64,000 bases of DNA from Annulohypoxylon bovei var. microspora (taxonomy: Eukaryota; Ascomycota; Sordariomycetes; Xylariales; Hypoxylaceae). Below, one piece after another: positions 56,628 to 64,000 of this stretch (position 1 is its first letter; every line of letters starts with the position of its first letter). The stretch spans positions 62,001-126,000 of the forward strand of contig MU405277.1 in NCBI GenBank assembly GCA_022836615.1. The letters are read 5' to 3'. Position numbers and translations under genes: made by a program. A model generated the notes under the pieces. That model was given only the letters and a program-made list of their open reading frames with translations. It was not told where the DNA came from and searched no databases.

Positions 56628-59600
56628 TTACGAATCCCCGTTGGTGTTAGAAGCTTGGATAGAGTCCGGTGCCACACCCTCGATCGTCTCTACTTCGTGA
56701 ACTGTGGTAACGCCCTGACCGCCAGTCGAGGATCCCGTATGCTCGGGTTTTCGACGCTGGGGCACGTCGACTAAGTCATCCTTCATCTCATCTCGAACGT
56801 AGGCGACGTAGTAAGGATCACCAGTCTGGTTCAAGTCATCCAGAACAGCCTCGGTGCCACGGCCATCTTCTGTGACAGTCTCGTCGTTGTATCGGTACCA
56901 GACGTTGCGCTTAAAATCTCGAATCCAGACCCAGTAGTGTCCTGCCGCCGTGCCACCACGGTGGCAAATCACGGCGTGGATTGCGTACTTTTCGGTCTGC
57001 ATAGAGTCAAATGTCGTCTCTTCCTTCTCGCGTAACTCGATAATCTCCTCTCGACTCACTTCCTCGATAGGCGTACTAGTGTCCCAGATGATGTCGCCTA
57101 ACTTGTCGCTAAGTGGATCGTCAACTATCGAAGCCGGGACGGTTACCTTCGATATCATCAATTTGAAAAGTTCCGGGGTGCTAGGCATCCCATGCTTCGT
57201 GTGCAGGCCTACATCATTAAGGAACGATTCATCCAGACAAAAATCTTGCTGCGTCTTCTCAATGGCTGATGTAGCCATGTCTTGCAATTCTTGGGAATCC
57301 ATGAGCTTGAAATCCTTAAATTCAGGTTCCTTAAGTTCGAAGTTAGCACTATTCACAGTTTTTAATACGAAGGCAGTGAAATCACTTACTACGGAGTGTA
57401 GAGCAACAGTCCACGCGGGGCTCAGTTTGGCGTTGTTCTGATTGCTCTGAGTTTCAAGTTCTTTCAGGCGTTCCTTAAGCGCCCATGTCCTTTTACGAGC
57501 AAGCCAGACCGGAGAGCCCTTCTCGGCCTCCATGTAACGATCAAGACACAAGATCTCCGGTATGATAACGGGATTCTTGTTTTTCCCCTTTGGGGTGCTT
57601 CTCTGAATGCAGATATGCAAAATAGGTGGGAGTGATCGAATGCTGCTGTATCGTGCACGATTTCCATCGTCGATTGGTTCATAAGAGAAATACCGATCCA
57701 AAGCCGTGACTAGAGTGCATCGCGCATTACTCGCCCCGTCCGTACTGTTACCAGCGCCCTCTGTGGTCTCGTCTACCTCCTCGGGATAAGCGGTGATCCA
57801 GCGCTCTGGCACAATCTCGACGTTCAAGGGTTCCTCTTCAAAACGGGAGACCGAGTCATTAGTCGGGTAACCCTTCTTAGTCTTGATGGTGTAATTCACG
57901 ATAGTCGTGAAGAACGTCTGTGTGATCTTGTCGGTTTGTAGATCGGGTTTATCAGGCATCGGGCCATCTGAACGTATTGCGCGCATGAAGTGCTCTAGGA
58001 TATTACCGATGATTTCTCCGACATCCTGCTGGGACGTTCCTGAACGGTCAGAATGCTCTAATCGTCGTGAAACCTCTGCGAATTTGGCATCAAGAGACCA
58101 AGATTCATCCACGTCCTCCATCTGGACATCATTGGACTGGGAAACGGAAGCATTCTCATACGGTGTTGTCGGCTGGGTAGCTGACATGACTACATCCTCG
58201 CTATCATCAACCAGAGTTTGGGAACTCTGGGAACTAGCCAGCTCGAGTTTGTCATTAACCGACTCGACGGTGAGATCTACCGGTTCGTTAGCCGATCCAT
58301 CCGCTTCACGGTCGTTCGCATGGGGAATAGCTGGCGGTGCCGGCGATGGGCGTGCGGGCAGCGGTGGAGGGACATTCTGCGACTGCTGATCTAAGATGTC
58401 TCTGGCTGATGAGAGTGCTGTGTTTGCAAGTTTCTGCGATGGCTGAGCCGCAACCTCTGTAGTTATCTGCAGATCGGCAAATAAAACCTGGAGCATCTCA
58501 ACAACTTCCTGCGGTGTTAGCCTATCCCGAAAAAAAAAGAAAAAAAAGAAAGAAAGAAAGAGCGCATGATCTGATCGCTTACATTGTCTGGCAACAATAG
58601 CTTCTTCCAAATTAACACTTGTGCCATTTCCACCAGTTCGACGCTGTCCGACGGTCTCCTCGTCAAGTTCAAGCTTGACATCGTCAAAGTTGAGTACTAG
58701 ATCGCGCACTAGTTTGACGTTATAGAAATATTGAAGAAGACTGTTCAAGTAGCACGTGTTGCCAATATTCCTAAGCCCGGGAGGCGTACCAGGGAGTGTC
58801 GCTAGTATCGTTATCGGATGTGATTGAGAACCGATCATTGGCGTATAGCCACTCTCCTTCACGAATTCGGCAATTTGCTGTAATTCTGCTGCCTCTTCTG
58901 GGGTCCTTAATTGTCGCTTGTGATTGGATAGGACGTCGAGAGCCTCGACAACTTTCCCTCGGTCTACATTATCCTTCTAGTGTGGTGATTAGAAAAGAAT
59001 CAAGCAAATTGCCATAAGATGAAGATGACTTACACGTATTAACCGCTCGACAAATTCGCGGATAATCTCCGCGGTGTAGTTCGGCTCAACTTCCAAGTAG
59101 TTTGCCGCTGCAGCAACGGTCATTCTTCCGCCTGAGCTGGACGTCCTGAGTCCAGGCTCGCCCACATGTCCTAAAAATCCAGGATCAATCTCGCTCACGA
59201 TATCCCGTCCTAGGTAATTGCCGATTGCCTCGAGTTGCTGCAGAGCTTGGGCCTTGAATTCATCGGACCCACAAGACTTGGCCATTTCGTAGTATTTGGC
59301 CAAGAACCAGTCCGACGTCATGCCACTATCAGGGGAAGCATTGTAGAATGCGTAAGCTTCTTCCACCTGTACGCCCATAGGAGTCGCATCATCAAAACGA
59401 GACTTGTACATGATGATTTCAATAGAAGCATCATCGCTGCGACTCGCAATGCAGCGCACACCAGCATCCAGATACTTGTTGCGGTCTCTCGGACGACGCT
59501 GAGCTAGTAGAATTGCGGCCCAGCTGAAGAACTCGGGGGGGTAATGTGATAAACAGCCCAGGAGATTCAAATCGTCCTCCGAAACTATGGATTCGAAAGT

Positions 59601-60619
59601 GGTATGGAGCTCAGTTGGGACTCTAGGATAATTGGCTTGGAATGTTCCCAGGAGTTTGTCCCAAGCATGAATCGTGTTTCCTCCTGCGAAAACGATTTCA
59701 ATCTCCATCAAAGCATCTTCTATACGAGCTCGTAAAGTGTGAACTCGGGTTGGGTTCTGTTCCTTCTCTGGTGGAGGTATGTACCAACACGGCTCCTCGC
59801 TTGTAGGGTCAATCCCTTCGTAGAAGCCTAAAAACCTCAACAGGTTGTCGAAGTCGTTACGCATACTTACGAAGAACCGCTTGTTACGCTTGTTGACTCT
59901 AAGCGGCGTGTCATTGTTGATCTTGAGGGCATCATTGAGGTATTGTCGAAGGATGGTGTCAGACTTAATATTCTGAGAATTAAGTAGGTTTGAATAGCGA
60001 TCTGCATCTTCAGCTATTGCAAGCTCAAGATTGTGACCAACTCTGCTCTTGTCGGAAAGCTTTGCCATCTCCATCGGAGAGAGTCTCCAGGGCACAACAA
60101 AGATCTTGACATTAAATAAGCAGTCGCCGGCGATACAGATGAATCGAGCGTTGCTAGTAGTATCGTCGTGAGCCTTTTGTGCAGTTCTGATTTTGACATC
60201 ATTCGTAGACTCTTGACTGCAAGAAACGAGCATGTGGTGGCGATGTTCCGGACCCCAGCTCTGGACGTGCTGAGAATCGCCCGCGACGTAAAAATGATAT
60301 CGACAACGGTTACAAGTCAACGAGAGAAAAACCTGATTATCGGTGTAATACGACTGAGTGCTAACTTCCAGCAACTCATGACTGGCACAATCACAGTGTA
60401 CAGTAAGCACCGGCAATTTCGATGCAAGAAAGTCTCGGAGGAACATCGGAGACGTAAGAGCTTTGAATTTCCATTAGTATTTCTTCCAAAGAGGAATAAT
60501 TGTTGTGTGATTAACTGGGACTTACGGTGTGGGGTTGCGGTAAGCTGTAAACCAAGTCTTGCTTGCCACTGCAGTTGACGAAGCTCCGCCAGGTCATCTA
60601 CCTCGTAAATCGTATCCAT
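56628..60619 (-). CDS. ubp2: ubiquitin carboxyl-terminal hydrolase Ubp2
   Basis: Four exons on the minus strand, 60619-60526, 60460-59034, 58976-58583 and 58504-56628, give 1263 residues, close to yeast Ubp2. It is a USP-family Cys protease that trims ubiquitin chains and in yeast opposes the ligase Rsp5. The Cys box is PGLRNIGNTCYLNSLLQY with Cys582. The His box is HAVICHRGGTAAGHYWVWIRD with His1161, followed by WYRYNDETV. The first 500 residues are the long N-terminal part of the Ubp2 subfamily (helical, with a CNRC pair near 80). The third intron (58505-58582, 78 nt) is a multiple of three with no stop, so retention keeps the frame; the spliced junction VARQF-VEMLQVLFADLQ matches the family better. 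The C-terminal 60 residues are disordered. Confidence 0.94.
58505..58582 (-). other. frame-neutral intron of ubp2 with purine/pyrimidine tract
   Basis: GTAAGC at the 5' end, CTAAC branch site and AAG at the 3' end, 78 nt, divisible by three and without a stop codon. The middle is a long T/C tract in transcript sense (A/G on the plus strand, about 58529-58560). If retained it would insert 26 mostly Phe/Ser residues about 58 residues after the catalytic Cys. Confidence 0.7.
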
Positions 60620-62434
60620 TGTGAATAATTAAACCCGTATGGGCACGGAGTCTAGAAATGAGTAAGCGGGGTGTCATAGTTAGAGTAAGGCGATTAATAT
60701 GCTCGTAAACTGGAACCAATATATTCCTCGTTTTCTTCTCTAATGTTCATCAAAGGCTTCTAGAGAGAAACCCCCATGTAAAGATGATGATGATAATCTG
60801 GGAATTCTAGGAAATATAGAATTATCAGACTCACCTAAGTATTTGAGACTCTGTGTCACACCAAACGAGGAGGCTGAATATCAATTTCGAAAGATGCTCT
60901 ACTCAACCTAAGCAACCGATTAGTGAGGTTTCAGAGTGATAGTTTCAAGAGCACTCACCATAACAAAACGTAGTTAATTCAGATACGACGAGGGATGATA
61001 GAAATCTCTAAAATGAGGTTAGCAGGAGGGCTCATACCTATGATAGAAAAAAGGAGTGTGTTCCGTGTTTTCTTCTTCTCTCATTACGTACACTTGTACG
61101 CCAAATACCACTGAAACATATGGGTATAGATGCCTTTAAGAGTCTCGTAGAAAAGAATAGTACCCAAAGAATAATATCTCGGAATGTAGAAAATAATGAC
61201 ATGGGTTAGGAGAGGCTGAAGGAAGAGATCCCTTCACTTTTGAAGGGAAGGGGAAGATGAGCCATATACATATATATAAATATATATGTTGATAGCATGT
61301 AAAAGGAATGATATGGTGATCCTACCTCAGCTGTTTGCCGCATCTAAGTGTCTAGATAGCTAGCTTGGGATTACTCCTGAAGTCAAGCCTACTAGGTAAC
61401 ACTAGGATAATAGATTGGGTGAAAGTGATAGGAAGTGAATATAAATATCCGTGATCGGCGACATCAAGTTTTTTATAGACAAAAACATGTAGTCGTGACT
61501 TTCAACAAAAGAACAGGTGATGTGGTTGGGATACAAAGTTACGGTGGTAGGTGACGAGTAGCTTCTACTCCACCAAACGAGGCCGGCAAGGGTATGAGAG
61601 GGAAGGGGGGAAAGAGAGTTGAAAATATTCATACCTTTAATGAAAGAATGTGACTGAATTCTCATAACGCATGAATAACGCAGTTAAGACAGGTCTCTGT
61701 AGGATGTTAGATGTAGCAACGAGCGAAGATAAAGATGGTTATAACTCACAAGTGCTTGCCCGGGATGGATATCATGAATATCAATGACATAAACCCGAAG
61801 GGAGTCCGAGTCCAACTGCGGCAAAAGGAGTGATAGTACAGTAAAAGCAAACACAAAAAAAAAACAGCGCGAGTAGTCTCGCGCGGTGCTTGTATGAACG
61901 TCCCTCCACCTAGAAGAAGCGTGCGATGGAGTAGGCGTTGTGGTAATTTTTGTGCAGGCTGATGATGAACCTTTTCCTGAAAAAGATGCGATGCTTGAAG
62001 CGGTTCCAAGGTGCCTCTCAAAAGATTATCGAGCTAGGATAATCAGTAAGCTGCTGCCAGGGAATAGTACCTAAGCTGTACCCAGGTAACTAGCTGAGTG
62101 GTCCGTGCATATGCGCTAAAGGTCACAGGTAAGACCCAGCCAGCGCCACATCTGCTCTGTGGCAGGTGGTAAAGGGGGGCTTGTGTAGCGGACTGTGAGA
62201 TGTTCCTGTGCCTAGCGCAGTTTCTTCGAAACTCAAATCAGTAGCCAATGGGGGGAACTTCGGATGATTCAGACCAGTCAACTTCGAGGGAATTGTTCCA
62301 AGATCAAAGCTCGAAGCTTTAAGAGGAACCCCGGCTAATCAATCTCCTCCTTCAACATAACCCATACCCATCAATAGCCCACCCATATCCCTCGAGCCCA
62401 AATTGCGAATAGCCTCCTTCGGGCTGGAGTCAAG
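60620..62434. other. long divergent intergenic region
   Basis: Upstream of both ubp2 (-) and the complex I subunit gene (+), 1.8 kb. The left 450 bases may be leader of ubp2. A short ATATAT run is near 61266. A 91-codon minus frame at 62021-61746 has no features. Nothing else is supported. Confidence 0.55.
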
Positions 62435-63408
62435 ATGGCGAACCCACATCCCATCCAAGCCCTACCGGAGGAGACGCCCTTCCACCAGCACGATGCTCTG
62501 AAGGCCGGCATAAAAGGCGCGATTCTCGGCGGATCCGCCGGTTTCATCACCGCCGCCGTCCAGAACTCCCTGGCCAAGACGAACATAGGAGCTTGGTCAG
62601 TGTTCACTCGGGGCGGTGGCACCATAGCCATGTTCAGTATGTTCATTCCCGTCCTAATTGGAACTAGACCACGCTCTACCGGGGCCGGAGCAAATATATC
62701 GCGGCTTGATAGGAAGCTAACAAATTCTCCCAGCTGCCGTGACCTCCGTATATACTTTCTCTAAAAGTGCAACGGCCAACCTGCGAGAGAGGGATGACAC
62801 TTGGAACACGACGGTGGCCTCGTTCCTAAGCGGAGCCACCATCGGCCTCAGAAGTATGCTTCCCCTACCCTATCCTACCCCTCCCCTCACTCGTAGGCCT
62901 ATCACACTATCATGATAGTATAGTTATGTTGCTAACCTCGCCTAAAAAAAGCCGGCCGAATGCCCCAAATCCTCGGCTTCGGCGCGGCCTTCTCGGCCGT
63001 CATGACGACCTTCGAGTACACAGGCGGCAGTCTGCGCGGCCGACGCCGCACCGAGAACCCGGAGATGGACGACTACGAGTACAAGGAGTCGAAGCGCACG
63101 ACGCGGCGACGGCCCATCGAGGAGACCATAGCCAACATCGGAGAGGGCAGAGGTACTAACAGCCCCATCACTTGCACCACCACTCTCGACACCTTCAACC
63201 CTTCCCGCCCCAGCTCCTGCAAACCCTGCTCCACCTCCCCCACCCCGTCGCGCTGCTGCGGCGGCTGCGATGATGAGCACCGCAAAGACTAACGCGCGAC
63301 TCCCGTGATTTAGGCATCAAGCCGGACCTCTACGAGGAGCGCCGGCGCGAGCGGTTAAAGGAGAAGTACGGCGTCGAGATCAACCCCGTGCGCGCGGACG
63401 GGTTGTAA
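62435..63408 (+). CDS. NADH:ubiquinone oxidoreductase subunit (NDUFA11/21.3 kDa, Tim17 family)
   Basis: Exons 62435-62636, 62734-62853, 62952-63152 and 63314-63408 join in phase and give 205 residues. It is an accessory membrane subunit of respiratory complex I, related to Tim17/22/23. Seen: AGIKGAILGGSAGFITAAVQNSL near 23-45, then TAVTSVYTFSKSATANLRERDD, TTVASFLSGATIGLR and RMPQILGFGAAFSAVMTTFEYTGG, that is four weakly hydrophobic Gly/Ala-rich segments. A charged C-terminus follows (YEERRRERLKEKYGVEINPV). The fungal length and the LRERDDTWN motif fit this subunit rather than the Tim proteins. Introns all GT-AG. The third and fourth exons are GC-rich. Confidence 0.92.
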
Positions 63409-64000
63409 CTACATTTGCAGATCTGAATTATTTTGCGGAACTAGGAAGCAAGGCTCCTGTTTACCAGCTTGAGCCCTAGATAGAGCACTTAGCTCTGCTC
63501 GGCTAGTCGCAGCAAGGCGACATCGATCCCTCATCTCATACAGCCTCGTCCATGGTAAGTAAGTGTGGATAGAGAGAGGCCATCACGCCCAGAGAGGTAA
63601 CACCTGTACATAAAGAACAAGAAACGAAATTTCCTCAACGTTTTGATCGGCCTCTTGCTTCTAATAAGAGTACAGATGGCAATGGAGCTCGCGGAGGAGG
63701 CAGAGCTTGACCTTGTGGTAAGTCGACGACCCCCTTTCTTTCACATACATCTCCTACCTACCTACCTGCCTACCTACCATGATGAATTTTAGAGGCTGTT
63801 TATGACTCGTGTCTCACGAGCGTGATTCATCATACTCACTACATTGTTCAATTTTTATTTCTGATTACCATATGGCACTTAAACATCCAAGACCTTACAC
63901 ATTTTGTCTACGGAACATAGACTAACAATACGTCTTCTAGATCACGCTGAGATATGTGCTACAATGTTCATGCCAAAAAAGAAGAAAAACAAGTAGTTCA
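63409..64000. other. window end; possible first exon of another gene
   Basis: After the complex I subunit gene I see only one candidate: an ATG at 63676 with 14 codons (MAMELAEEAELDLV) running into a GTAAGT at 63718. It could be a first coding exon of a gene continuing beyond the window or chance. CTACCTACCTGCC repeats lie at about 63753-63778. Confidence 0.35.

Noticed and set aside
63676..63720. Short first exon (MAMELAEEAELDLV)
   Set aside because: Only 14 codons before a GTAAGT; the next in-phase piece is brief and soon stops. Left as a possibility at the window edge.
1..64000. tRNA, rRNA and CRISPR arrays
   Set aside because: I looked for T-loop-like GTTCGANTC words with paired arms and for regular direct repeats with spacers, and found none that hold up. 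A tRNAscan run would settle the tRNA question.

Overview
The window is a gene-dense piece of a filamentous ascomycete nuclear genome. The evidence is the short GT-AG introns (about 40-80 nt, often with CTAAC/CTGAC-like branch sites), a HET-domain protein, a fungal NADPH oxidase of the NoxA type, a DUF7730-like protein, secreted But2-like and metallopeptidase proteins, and an extremely AT-rich, RIP-like transposon relic. A Sordariomycete is my inference; nothing in the sequence fixes the species. Many spliced models were rebuilt by hand by matching exon phase across introns, so exon borders are given in the entries.

Layout. 0.5-4.2 kb: a protein kinase with a retropepsin-like tail and a neighbouring gene with a similar tail (+). 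5.9-10.4 kb: a HET protein and an FAD monooxygenase (-). 11.1-13.8 kb: a MYND zinc-finger protein and a DUF7730-like protein (+). 13.9-20.1 kb: a small 'secretome' patch with a Lys-specific-metalloendopeptidase-like protein (-), a 620-residue Cys-containing secreted protein (+) and a But2-like secreted protein (+). 22.1 kb: an acidic unknown (+). 24.9-26.7 kb: NoxA (-). 30.0-31.0 kb: the ubiquitin E2 UBC4/5 (-). 32.6-34.0 kb: mitochondrial glutaryl-CoA dehydrogenase (-). 34.3-35.7 kb: a terminal-inverted-repeat element with an AT-only core. 36.1-38.7 kb: an 808-residue Ser-rich unknown (+). 39.6-41.2 kb: adenylosuccinate synthetase with an 11-nt microexon (-). 42.1 kb: SYS1 (-). 43.6 kb: COA6 (+). 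46.3-49.3 kb: the PI4P 5-kinase Mss4/Its3 (+). 50.7-51.5 kb: a Q/H/P/N-rich protein with a spliced leader (-). 52.3-54.3 kb: two unknowns (-), the second interrupted by two in-frame TAG codons. 55.5 kb: a small HTH protein (+). 56.6-60.6 kb: the deubiquitinase Ubp2 (-). 62.4-63.4 kb: a Tim17-family complex I subunit (+).

The housekeeping genes (UBC4, ADE12, SYS1, COA6, MSS4, UBP2, complex I subunit, GCDH) lie to the right of about 24 kb and look intact. The left 20 kb is accessory in character, with HET, orphan kinase/retropepsin-like and secreted proteins. I see no CRISPR array, rRNA or convincing tRNA, and no secondary-metabolite cluster: the single monooxygenase has no partner enzymes. The candidates most worth a second look are the kinase/retropepsin-like gene pair, the terminal-inverted-repeat element with an AT-only core, the gene with two in-frame amber codons, and the dispersed CCTACCTAGGTAGG-type palindromes between genes.
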